Positions 48,938 through 56,935 of a stretch of 64,000 nucleotides of DNA are shown in pieces. The notes under the pieces were generated by a model, which made no database searches, was not told where the DNA came from, and was given only the letters and a program-made list of their open reading frames with translations. A program made the translations under genes and the position numbers. Origin of the DNA: Lachnospiraceae bacterium (GTDB taxonomy: Bacteria; Bacillota; Clostridia; Lachnospirales; Lachnospiraceae); NCBI GenBank assembly GCA_016283575.1, contig JAEEND010000007.1, positions 310,001 through 374,000 of the forward strand. The letters are read 5' to 3'. How positions within the stretch are numbered: position 1 is the stretch's first letter; the number at the start of each line of letters is the position of its first letter.

Positions 48938-49420
48938 TCACGAAATATAATCTTTACAAGCTTTTTCTAAAACTTTGAAATTATTAGTTCTCTTTGCAAG
49001 CGGAGAATTCTCTCCGTTTCTTTCCTTATGTTTGTAAACGATACTTGCATTCTTCAATATTCTGTTCTTTTGGCGGTTAATTTCTCTGCTTTCTGCCTGA
49101 AGAAGAAAACGGTAATGAGGATCTTTGGTGCCGTTAACATCAACTAACGCATACTCGCCTTCCGGAACGGGAATCATATTGTTAATGTTTATTACGGCAT
49201 AATCTTTAATCTTAATGAAATCTACGCCTTCATCCATCTTTTTGTGCTTGGATTTAAAGGAAGAAAGTGGTGCGAAATACTTGAATTCGTTAATCTCTAA
49301 AACAATACCGATGTACTTTCTTCCTGCTTTGTCACCATCCGCAAAAAATAAGTGGTCTTGAAAACCTGTCAAATACTTAATGTAATGAGGATTAACCTCA
49401 TAAATCTTTAGTCCCCGCAT
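48938..49420 (-). CDS. toxN: type III toxin-antitoxin endoribonuclease, ToxN/AbiQ family
   Basis: LKIYEVNPHYIKYLTGFQDHLFF...GRKYIGIVLEINEFKYFAPLSSFKSKHKKMDEGVDFIKI...AVININNMIPVPEGEY; ATG 49420 with GGGAGG RBS. Confidence 0.88.
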   Translation of the reverse strand: MRGLKIYEVNPHYIKYLTGFQDHLFFADGDKAGRKYIGIVLEINEFKYFAPLSSFKSKHKKMDEGVDFIKIKDYAVININNMIPVPEGEYALVDVNGTKDPHYRFLLQAESREINRQKNRILKNASIVYKHKERNGENSPLAKRTNNFKVLEKACKDYIS

Positions 49421-49441
49421 ATACCTCCCGTAGATAAGAAA

Positions 49442-49465
49442 CAGGGACAAGAAAACTTGTCCCTG
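49442..49465 (-). terminator. intrinsic terminator between ToxI and toxN
   Basis: CAGGGACAAG-aaaa-CTTGTCCCTG perfect 10-bp stem. Confidence 0.85.
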
Positions 49466-49545
49466 CTGTTAACTCGCTCATTTAAGGGCTGTGCATCACC
49501 CACTATTAACTTGCTCATTTATAAGGCTGTGCATCACCTACTAAC
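49442..49545 (-). ncRNA. toxI: ToxI-type antitoxin RNA: two tandem repeats plus terminator
   Basis: Minus strand GTTAGTAGGTGATGCACAGCCTTATAAATGAGCAA then GTTAATAGTGGGTGATGCACAGCCCTTAAATGAGCGA, partial GTTAACAG, then CAGGGACAAG-tttt-CTTGTCCCTG; promoter TTGAAA-16-TATAAT upstream. Confidence 0.82.
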
Positions 49546-49579
49546 TATATTATACTTATTCTCCACAATTTTTCAAGCA

Positions 49580-49741
49580 TTATTGTTTTTGCTCATGGTC
49601 TTTTTCGTGTTGCTTTATCGCCTGCCTTATAAGATAAAGCACTTCTCCATTGATGGAGCGGCCATCATATTCAGCAAGATCCTTTAATTTCTCATGTGTT
49701 TCCGAATCTATCCTTAATCCCAAATGTTTGTCCTTCTCCAT
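49580..49741 (-). CDS. ribbon-helix-helix (Arc/CopG-like) protein, 53 aa, not in the supplied ORF track
   Basis: Manual translation MEKDKHLGLRIDSETHEKLKDLAEYDGRSINGEVLYLIRQAIKQHEKDHEQKQ*. Confidence 0.82.
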   Translation of the reverse strand: MEKDKHLGLRIDSETHEKLKDLAEYDGRSINGEVLYLIRQAIKQHEKDHEQKQ

Positions 49742-49761
49742 CACAAGCCTCCCATACTTCT

Positions 49762-49823
49762 TTTAAGTACAGTTTAAGTACATGGTGTGATATAATGTGA
49801 AAAGTGAACTTATTTTAAGTACA
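49762..49823. promoter_or_regulatory. three TTTAAGTACA repeats in the divergent rhh/resolvase intergenic region
   Basis: TTTAAGTACA at 49762-49771, 49773-49782 and 49814-49823; TATAAT at 49791-49796. Confidence 0.7.
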
Positions 49824-49915
49824 CAATAATTGCATATTAAGCTTGTTTTATTGTATTGCCTACTTTGTTTTGAGATGCCTAATAAGGCAGAAAGCAGAAT
49901 AAAGGAGGCGATAAC

Positions 49916-50128
49916 ATGACAAAATACGGTTACATTCGAGTTTCATCAAAAGATCAGAAACCGGAACGACAAGTGGAAGCTCTGCTTAACTACGGTATCG
50001 AAAAGGAAAACATCTTTACTGACTATATGTCTGGCAAGGACTTCAACAGACCTCGGTACAGAGCTCTTATGAGAAAACTAAAACGTGGTATAATTAAATT
50101 AGCTAAGGAAAGGAGCTTTAAGACATGA
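49916..50128 (+). pseudogene. truncated serine recombinase (resolvase N-terminal segment)
   Basis: MTKYGYIRVSSKDQKPERQVEALLNYGIEKENIFTDYMSGKDFNRPRYRALMRKLKRG then loses the rest of the catalytic domain and the HTH. Confidence 0.8.
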
Positions 50129-50706
50129 AAAAGAATATCGGAAAAATCATCACTGGAGTAATCGCTGTCGTACTTCTGGCAGTTTCGGTAACAGAGTTTG
50201 TTCTGTGGAATAATGATAAGACCTATTACGAAGCACAGCTTAATGAATATCAGACGGCGGTTCAGTCATTAACAGAATCGGTTACTGGTAAATCAGCAGA
50301 TGTTGCTGATGCCAACAAGTCTATCGTAGACTTTAAAAACCAGATTGTTCAGATGCAGTCAGACCTTGAAGCCTATAAAAAGGTTGTTGATGAAATCAAT
50401 GCTGAACGCGAAGAAAAGAATAAAGCTTTGGAAGAAAAGAAGAAAGCAGAGGAAGACGAATGGAACGCTCTTTCTGAAAATCAGCAGAAGGCTATTTTGG
50501 AAGGAAAGGAACGTTCAAAGATTACTTCTTACCTTCTTAAGAATAACGAGGAATACGCTAACCTTTATCTCTACATGAGAGAACTTGCTGATAAAGGACT
50601 TGTGGAACTTAAATCTTCCGAGTACAAGACATATAAGGCTAACAAAGCTCGAATGAATGAGATTGAAGCAGAGTATAAGGCTTCTCTTGATAGCGAAAAT
50701 GAATAG
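50125..50706 (+). CDS. membrane-anchored coiled-coil protein
   Basis: N-terminal TM helix then a long charged coiled coil. Confidence 0.65.
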   Translation: MKKNIGKIITGVIAVVLLAVSVTEFVLWNNDKTYYEAQLNEYQTAVQSLTESVTGKSADVADANKSIVDFKNQIVQMQSDLEAYKKVVDEINAEREEKNKALEEKKKAEEDEWNALSENQQKAILEGKERSKITSYLLKNNEEYANLYLYMRELADKGLVELKSSEYKTYKANKARMNEIEAEYKASLDSENE

Positions 50707-50723
50707 TTTATAATGATAACAAT

Positions 50724-51395
50724 ATGAACATTCAAGAGCGAGAAGTTAAAATAGCAGAAAAGCTAAGTAATGAACTGGAAGCCGTAGAAAAGTCGGTAGA
50801 TTATGTCGCTAATAAAATGAACGAAGCAGACGCGACGACTTTTAAGGTATATTGGGCTAAAACACTCTCAAAATATAATAACTACAGGTTCTTAACAGAG
50901 CTTACCGACAAATCTCAAATGTACCGCCTTAAATGGAACGATATTAAGGACGCGGAAGTAGTATCCAATATCGAATATATTGCAAGGATAGTCTCCAACG
51001 ATAGAAAGAACGGGTTAAATCTAATGTCAGCTCCTTGCAAAATAGAAGAAGTGGAGAATGGGCTTTCTTGTAAGGGACTACCTCTTATGGTGGCAGGAGT
51101 TAGCGAACTTCCTCAGCACACATCAGACGATAAGTATCCCGTACTGATAACTTTAATGCCAGATGACACTTACATAGTGATAGACGGAAACCATAGGGTA
51201 AGAAGCGGCGATAGAGAAGCAATAATTGTATCCACAGCTACATTTATCCAGTCACTGATATCCATGTATGAGATACTTTTATTCTTATTGGATATAAACA
51301 GATGCGATTATATCAAAGGAAAGTCAATGGATAAGATTATTGACTATAACGAGAGAGTTATTTCGAGGATCTGCAAATTGAGAAACATAAAATAG
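50724..51395 (+). CDS. hypothetical protein with ParB/sulfiredoxin-like DGNHR motif
   Basis: MPDDTYIVIDGNHRVRSGDREAIIVSTAT. Confidence 0.5.
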   Translation: MNIQEREVKIAEKLSNELEAVEKSVDYVANKMNEADATTFKVYWAKTLSKYNNYRFLTELTDKSQMYRLKWNDIKDAEVVSNIEYIARIVSNDRKNGLNLMSAPCKIEEVENGLSCKGLPLMVAGVSELPQHTSDDKYPVLITLMPDDTYIVIDGNHRVRSGDREAIIVSTATFIQSLISMYEILLFLLDINRCDYIKGKSMDKIIDYNERVISRICKLRNIK

Positions 51396-51419
51396 AGACG
51401 GCAAAGGCCGTCTTTATTT
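51396..51419 (+). terminator. intrinsic terminator
   Basis: AGACGGC-aaag-GCCGTCTTTATTTT. Confidence 0.8.
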
Positions 51420-51522
51420 TGTTGGAGATTAATAGAATACCTTTATATTTAAAATTACTTGACATTCTACACTTAAAAGGTATAATTATTCTATAAGACA
51501 TAAACCGCTTTAGGAGGAACGT

Positions 51523-52275
51523 ATGAGTATAAAACAACAACCTAACTATATTTTTGCGTCTAGATTTTCTGCGTTGAGAAAGGAAAAAGGACTTAATCAG
51601 CAGGAATTTGCTTATGATTTTTCGAAATATATAAATAGAGGTACCGCGTATTCTTTTACAACTATATCAGCGTGGGAACTTGGAAGGAAAACTCCGCCAA
51701 TGAAATTGATCAATTCTCTCTCAAGCTATTTTGGTGTGTCAGCAGATTATCTGTTGGGAATGACGACTAATCGCCAGGGAAGACGTGATGAATTTGCTCT
51801 CGGAAGCAAATCGAGAGAAGAACGCGATATATTGTTAGAGGAAAGTAAACTGGAACTTGCTCCCGAAGAGTATAAAAAATATGACACACTTCCGGTTTTT
51901 GCATCTTTCAAAAATCTTGAATTAAAAAACACATGGGGGATTTTGGACCTAAAAAACCAGCGAATAGTGACAATTAACGGTCATATCGCATTGGGTCAAT
52001 ATGATATTAAGCTATATGCATATCCTCTTCCCGGTGAAATGTATTATAACTTTTGGAGAATTCATGCTTATTCATTACAAACATTGCTACAGACGAACGT
52101 GTTCTGGATTGAAGTTTATTCTAATGACGGAGAGATTCGCCAAAAATACAGCGGGTGGTACGAGCATCTTCCGGACAAAACCGGAATTATTAATTGTAAC
52201 AATGGGCTAATCTTACCATATACAGGGCTTAATGTAAGCTACTGCGCTTATGGGATGCCTGTCGCCAACAGTTAG
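51523..52275 (+). CDS. XRE-family helix-turn-helix regulator
   Basis: FASRFSALRKEKGLNQQEFAYDFSKYINRGTAYSFTTISAWELGRKTPPMKLINSLSSYFGVSADYLLGMT. Confidence 0.9.
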   Translation: MSIKQQPNYIFASRFSALRKEKGLNQQEFAYDFSKYINRGTAYSFTTISAWELGRKTPPMKLINSLSSYFGVSADYLLGMTTNRQGRRDEFALGSKSREERDILLEESKLELAPEEYKKYDTLPVFASFKNLELKNTWGILDLKNQRIVTINGHIALGQYDIKLYAYPLPGEMYYNFWRIHAYSLQTLLQTNVFWIEVYSNDGEIRQKYSGWYEHLPDKTGIINCNNGLILPYTGLNVSYCAYGMPVANS

Positions 52276-52356
52276 GATGTCAATTTGTTCATAATGAACA
52301 TAGATTTAATGTAATCACAAAAGCTTTTGAGAATATCATGATTAGAGGATAACAAT

Positions 52357-53349
52357 ATGAACAAACCAAAAGGTGAAAGAAAGAAAAAACGAATAGAGAG
52401 TGTAAATCTTGATTTGATTGATTTGTGTGAAGATAATGAAAAAATCTTTGATTGTGGCAATTTGGACAGTCTTGTAGAATCAATAAAAAGAAATGGTTTT
52501 CAGGGAACCGTTGAGGTATATGAAAAGAATGATGGCAGATATGAACTTCTTTCTGGCCATAGACGTTATCTTTCGGCTAAAACTATTGGTATGAAAACAA
52601 TACCCTGTGAGATAGTAATGGAACCATCCGAATCTCAAAAGGCTGAAATACTTATAATGTCGAACATAGCAACAAGAGAGCTGACTCCCATTGAAAAGGG
52701 TAAGGCTCTGGCATATTACGAAGAAAAAGTGCTTAAAAAAGATAAGTCGGTTAAAGGGGATCGCAGAGCTGAATTGGCTAAACGTTTTGGGATAGCCAGC
52801 TCTCAGGTCTATAAGTACAAGGCACTTCTTAATTTAATTCCTGAAATCCAGAAACTAATAGTTGATGAAAAAGTAGCATATGTAAATATATATGCATGCG
52901 CGGTGCTGCCTATTGAAACTCAAAAAAATATATATGATGAAATCTGTAACTATCTATCGGAAAGAGAGAGTATTTCGGGGCGGGAAGTCGTACAAATAGT
53001 TGATGCATACTTGAAACCAAAGCGAAAAGAAGGCTCATCTGCAAAAGAACCAAAGCCAGACACATTTACAAATATTCCCGAAGAAGCAGGTATGGTAGAG
53101 CCTATTTCGTTCTCCCAGATGAATAGGTATCACACCGGTAATAATGGCATATCGCAGCTGGTTGAAGTAGAAAAAAACAAAACGAAAAAACCTATGCTTT
53201 ATAATGAACAGAGAGTCTTTATTACATCGCAGAATCTCAGATCCTTACTTATACAAATGACAAAAAAAGAGAAGCCAAAGCTATCAAGTCGCGAAGTAAT
53301 TGATGAATTACTTTCTCTGAGAGAATTGTTGAATAGCATTTTTGAATAA
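52357..53349 (+). CDS. ParB/RepB/Spo0J family partition protein
   Basis: VNLDLIDLCEDNEKIFDCGNLDSLVESIKRNGF; LLSGHRRYLSAKTIG; NIATRELTPIEKGKALAYYEE; AELAKRFGIASSQVYKYKALLNLIPEIQ. Confidence 0.93.
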   Translation: MNKPKGERKKKRIESVNLDLIDLCEDNEKIFDCGNLDSLVESIKRNGFQGTVEVYEKNDGRYELLSGHRRYLSAKTIGMKTIPCEIVMEPSESQKAEILIMSNIATRELTPIEKGKALAYYEEKVLKKDKSVKGDRRAELAKRFGIASSQVYKYKALLNLIPEIQKLIVDEKVAYVNIYACAVLPIETQKNIYDEICNYLSERESISGREVVQIVDAYLKPKRKEGSSAKEPKPDTFTNIPEEAGMVEPISFSQMNRYHTGNNGISQLVEVEKNKTKKPMLYNEQRVFITSQNLRSLLIQMTKKEKPKLSSREVIDELLSLRELLNSIFE

Positions 53350-53364
53350 TTGATGCTACACTAA

Positions 53365-53425
53365 CCGCCAACAGTCGGAAGAAAATACCGCCAATCGTCG
53401 GATAAAAACGACTCCAAACGTCGGA
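53365..53425. repeat. three 23-bp iterons downstream of parB
   Basis: CCGCCAACAGTCGGA, CCGCCAATCGTCGGA, ACTCCAAACGTCGGA starting at 53365, 53388, 53411. Confidence 0.8.
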
Positions 53426-53472
53426 ATTTTATTGACCCACCTTATTATCTTATTTATTATATGAGATAATTA

Positions 53473-53901
53473 GTGAAGGAGAGGATGCCGTATATGAGAA
53501 GAACAACATTACTTACAGCAACCTTAATATCAGTTCTCTCTTTGTCAGCTTGCGCACAGAGAGAAGTAACAAAGATAGACCCTTTGGACTTTCCTATTGA
53601 GGAAACCCAAGAACCCGTAAAACCTGCTGAACCTATCCTTATTACGGTAGTACCCGAAGCAGAGGTTGAAGACGAAGATAACAACATCGAAATAAGTGCT
53701 GACATAGATTACTACGGAAAAGAGGAAGCTTCACAGCCTGCACCCAGTACACCTAATTCGGGATTTCCTGCAACTAATCCCTCTCAAGATGCTAACGCAT
53801 CTCAGTCTAATGCTTCAACAGAAGTTTGGCAAGGCGGTGGAAATGGTATTCCTACTGAAAGGCGTTCTTGGGGAACACCGTATACTGGCGGTACATGGTA
53901 A
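53473..53901 (+). CDS. small lipoprotein, paralog 1
   Basis: Lipobox LSACAQ; EVTKIDPLDFPIEETQEPVKPAEPI..NNIEISADIDYYGKEEASQPAPSTPNSGF. Confidence 0.75.
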   Translation: MKERMPYMRRTTLLTATLISVLSLSACAQREVTKIDPLDFPIEETQEPVKPAEPILITVVPEAEVEDEDNNIEISADIDYYGKEEASQPAPSTPNSGFPATNPSQDANASQSNASTEVWQGGGNGIPTERRSWGTPYTGGTW

Positions 53902-53950
53902 GGTATACCTTGACACGCAGGATAGAAAATCTGGAACATTTATAGAAGCC

Positions 53951-53981
53951 AACCCATTCCTTAAAGGAATGGGTTTTTTTA
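53951..53981 (+). terminator. intrinsic terminator
   Basis: AACCCATTCCTTAAAGGAATGGGTTTTTTT. Confidence 0.85.
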
Positions 53982-54174
53982 TTGCAACATATTTTTATGA
54001 AAAGACCGTTCAGATTTATGGTGATTTTAAAAGGCTTTTTCTGAGGAACGAATCCTTACCACGGCTTCCCTTTTCAGAAAAATCTTTTCAATGATTTTAA
54101 TTAAAATCCTCGGAATTTTGTAGACTTATTATTTCAGTATGAGATAATTATTATAGAGAAAGGAATTACATACT

Positions 54175-54558
54175 ATGAGAAGAAAAGCATTATTAACATT
54201 AGCCCTTGCAAGCGTATTAGCTCTTGCAGGTTGCACACAGAAAGAAGTAACAAAGGTAGACCCTTTGAATATCCCTATCGAGGAAACCGAACCCGTAAAG
54301 CCTGCTGAACCGATAGTAATTAACGTCGTTCCAGAGCTTGAAGCAGAAGAAAACGACAACAACATTGAAATAAGTGCAGACATAGATTACTACGGAAAAG
54401 AGGAAGCTACACAGCCTGCACCGAGTTCACCCAATTCGGGATTTGAAGCAAGCACACCTTCTACATGGAATCCTAACGAGGAGTGGAAAGGCGGGGGAAA
54501 TGGTATGCCGACCACGAGGCGTTCTGGTGGTGACTGGTCAGCGGGTGGTACATGGTAG
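54175..54558 (+). CDS. small lipoprotein, paralog 2
   Basis: Lipobox LAGCTQ; EVTKVDPLNIPIEETEPVKPAEPI..NNIEISADIDYYGKEEATQPAPSSPNSGF. Confidence 0.75.
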   Translation: MRRKALLTLALASVLALAGCTQKEVTKVDPLNIPIEETEPVKPAEPIVINVVPELEAEENDNNIEISADIDYYGKEEATQPAPSSPNSGFEASTPSTWNPNEEWKGGGNGMPTTRRSGGDWSAGGTW

Positions 54559-54576
54559 CACAAGAGCCAATCCTAA

Positions 54577-54615
54577 ATAGTCCCAACTTCATCAGAAGGA
54601 GGGACTATTTTTATT
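54577..54615 (+). terminator. intrinsic terminator
   Basis: AATAGTCCC...GGGACTATTTTTATT. Confidence 0.7.
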
Positions 54616-54674
54616 GCAATAAATACACCTAAATGCTATAATTACACCAACGAATTAATAGAAAGGAATTAATT

Positions 54675-56510
54675 ATGAAAAGATACTTTAAAAGAATTTT
54701 GCTTTTATTGTGTGCTGTGACGGTGTTTCTTCAACCATTATCAGTTTACGCATGGACTTCTGCGGAAGGCGAGAGTGGCAACTTAGCGTCTTTTAAAAGC
54801 GAGTATTCTATTAACCCAAATCTTCAAGGTTGGTTAATGTACTGGGTTGACGATAATGAAAACGTCATAAGCGATGTTGCTATCGTTTTAAGTGCTTCTG
54901 TTGCAAATCAGTTTAATACAGCGGATTATAAGGCGGTGACAACGAGATTTCAAAATTGGTCTTACAGTAGAGTAATTGATATAAACACAATCGGAATCCC
55001 TTTACCATACTACAACGACCACCTAACCAATGCTCCTTCGGTAAAACAATGGATAACCGAGCATAAGAACGCATTGGTAAGTAATCTTCACGCACCCTCA
55101 GAAATTGACACTTGCACAGAGGAAGATAAATACTTCTTCATAGCCGAACCCGTTTATATGTTTCCTCTTTTCTCAAACGTAGAGGGTGTACCGAAAAGAA
55201 CAATAGTGGGTACTACTTACCAGTATGCTAACTACATAAAAAACAATCTTCTGGGAACGGCTGAGTATCCAAGTTCAGCTACTTTGTTTGGCTCAGAAAC
55301 TTCAAGAGGATTAACGGAACATGGTTGGTGGGGAACGTGCCGTTATACAAACGGAATGTTTGGAACATTCGAATGTGTAGGTAACGACTACATTCCGAGA
55401 ACAGCCAAAATCGGTATTACCCGCTCTGGCGAGGATTACTTTAACATTGATTTTAATAATCACCCGTTGTCGTTTTCGACTTTAGCCGATAAATCCATCG
55501 GATTAGGAATAGTTGTAATGTCTAATTCCGATAAAGGCGATGAAGGAACACCCACTCCCGACCTTGAAACCCACCCCTATGTCGGTAGTGCTAAACCCGA
55601 TACATGGACTTATAATTACGCAACCCAATTTAATCTTGATAAAAACAACGACCCTGCGGGACGTATTCCAAGCGGAGAAATGCTTACTAATGGAATCAAC
55701 GTAGATAAGTGGTATTGCGATTATTCACTTATTAAGCACGAACCGAGTAAGACGGGCGACAGTAACTTAAGAAAGAGAGTATCAGTTCAATATAACATTC
55801 ATTGGACGGTAATCAATAGTTATAAGAGTACGGATACAGATTTATCAGAGAGCGAAGCCGATGCTCTAATGAGCAGAAGCGATGTGCATAATCCGTCAAA
55901 GTCTCAGACTCATACGAAAGACCCGTTAGACCCGACGGATTATGATAAATATTCCGTATCGTATTACGGTGAATCTGAAAGAGTGCAGGGCTATACAACC
56001 TATGTAACGAGAGAGACCTATTATTACGAGCTTGAGAACTTTAATATTTACACGTTCAATAAAGCCGTAATCACTTGTGAAAACACAAGCGGTGTCACTG
56101 CTTATACTGGTAATCAGATAATCTATAACGGTGACTACAACGTATCTTACGCGAACAGAAAGACTGCTAAAGTAGTTCATACACCGACCAACAGATACAA
56201 CGTAGATTTGTACGCAGATAACTATGATGACGGTAAGCAGAAAGCGGAAGCTCGTAAGAGTTCGGACGCAGATGATTTCATCGTTCAGAATGACTACTTT
56301 GAAGCGGGCGGTAAAGTATTCTTACCTAACTCACAAGGTCAGCACGGAGCTGATTATACAAGAGTAAATAGTTATAACTTCCCCGATACTGGAGTAGGAA
56401 ATTATGAAACTGCCGTAACCATTCCATTTACTTCCTTTGCATCTTCAAGTGTCTCAAAAACTTCATCAGGCATAAATCTTCGTATATCTTCATCCAGAGA
56501 ATTCTTATGA
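54675..56510 (+). CDS. secreted protein of unknown function, probably truncated at its 3' end
   Basis: Signal peptide MKRYFKRILLLLCAVTVFLQPLSVYA; last ~25 codons are antisense to a GNAT fragment. Confidence 0.65.
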   Translation: MKRYFKRILLLLCAVTVFLQPLSVYAWTSAEGESGNLASFKSEYSINPNLQGWLMYWVDDNENVISDVAIVLSASVANQFNTADYKAVTTRFQNWSYSRVIDINTIGIPLPYYNDHLTNAPSVKQWITEHKNALVSNLHAPSEIDTCTEEDKYFFIAEPVYMFPLFSNVEGVPKRTIVGTTYQYANYIKNNLLGTAEYPSSATLFGSETSRGLTEHGWWGTCRYTNGMFGTFECVGNDYIPRTAKIGITRSGEDYFNIDFNNHPLSFSTLADKSIGLGIVVMSNSDKGDEGTPTPDLETHPYVGSAKPDTWTYNYATQFNLDKNNDPAGRIPSGEMLTNGINVDKWYCDYSLIKHEPSKTGDSNLRKRVSVQYNIHWTVINSYKSTDTDLSESEADALMSRSDVHNPSKSQTHTKDPLDPTDYDKYSVSYYGESERVQGYTTYVTRETYYYELENFNIYTFNKAVITCENTSGVTAYTGNQIIYNGDYNVSYANRKTAKVVHTPTNRYNVDLYADNYDDGKQKAEARKSSDADDFIVQNDYFEAGGKVFLPNSQGQHGADYTRVNSYNFPDTGVGNYETAVTIPFTSFASSSVSKTSSGINLRISSSREFL

Positions 56511-56578
56511 ACGTCCTCAACCATATCAATTGTCATTTCAGCTATAAATAATCTTTAGGTTTCAACAAGTATTTTCAT
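56429..56578 (-). pseudogene. GNAT acetyltransferase N-terminal fragment with an in-frame stop
   Basis: Minus strand reads MKILVET*RLFIAEMTIDMVEDVHKNSLDEDIRRFMPDEVFETLEDAKEV then loses similarity. Confidence 0.7.
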
Positions 56579-56614
56579 AGACATCTCTTCATAAGACGGA
56601 AACTTATTTATTTA

Positions 56615-56833
56615 CAGCGGGAATAGTAAAAATGAAGTTTCCGCTGTTCATATTAGAGTGGAAACTTATCTTTAAACAGCGGGATTTACGAAAAAAATAA
56701 TTCCGCTGTATGTTTTGGAAGTACTTTTCATTTTTCGACAGCGGAAATTAAAAAAAATAAGAATCTCGCTGTTAGGAACAACAACAAAGCTTGATTTCAT
56801 ACAGCGGGATTGCAAAAATCGGCAATCCCGCTG
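56615..56833. repeat. hairpin array B (uninterrupted paralog of array A)
   Basis: Hairpins at 56615-56646, 56676-56709, 56739-56771 and 56802-56833; near-identical to 47.2-47.3 joined to 48.7-48.8 kb. Confidence 0.9.
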
Positions 56834-56935
56834 CTTTTCTAGAATCATGCCATAAATTTCCGCATCGCGCAGGGTGGAAGAGTGAGCGCCAGCCCGGCTA
56901 TTCGGCCTTGTGCATGCAGGAGCGCGAGCGGGCTC

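Noticed and set aside
49474-49545. Tandem 35-37 nt repeats as a small CRISPR array
   Set aside because: Repeats are contiguous with no spacers, followed by a terminator and a ToxN-like gene; type III antitoxin RNA explains them.
49916-50128. Functional site-specific resolvase
   Set aside because: Only the first ~58 residues are present; most of the catalytic domain and all of the HTH are missing.
56615-56833. Hairpin array as a CRISPR or as rho-independent terminators
   Set aside because: Palindromes vary in loop and spacing, lack T-tracts, and have no cas genes nearby.
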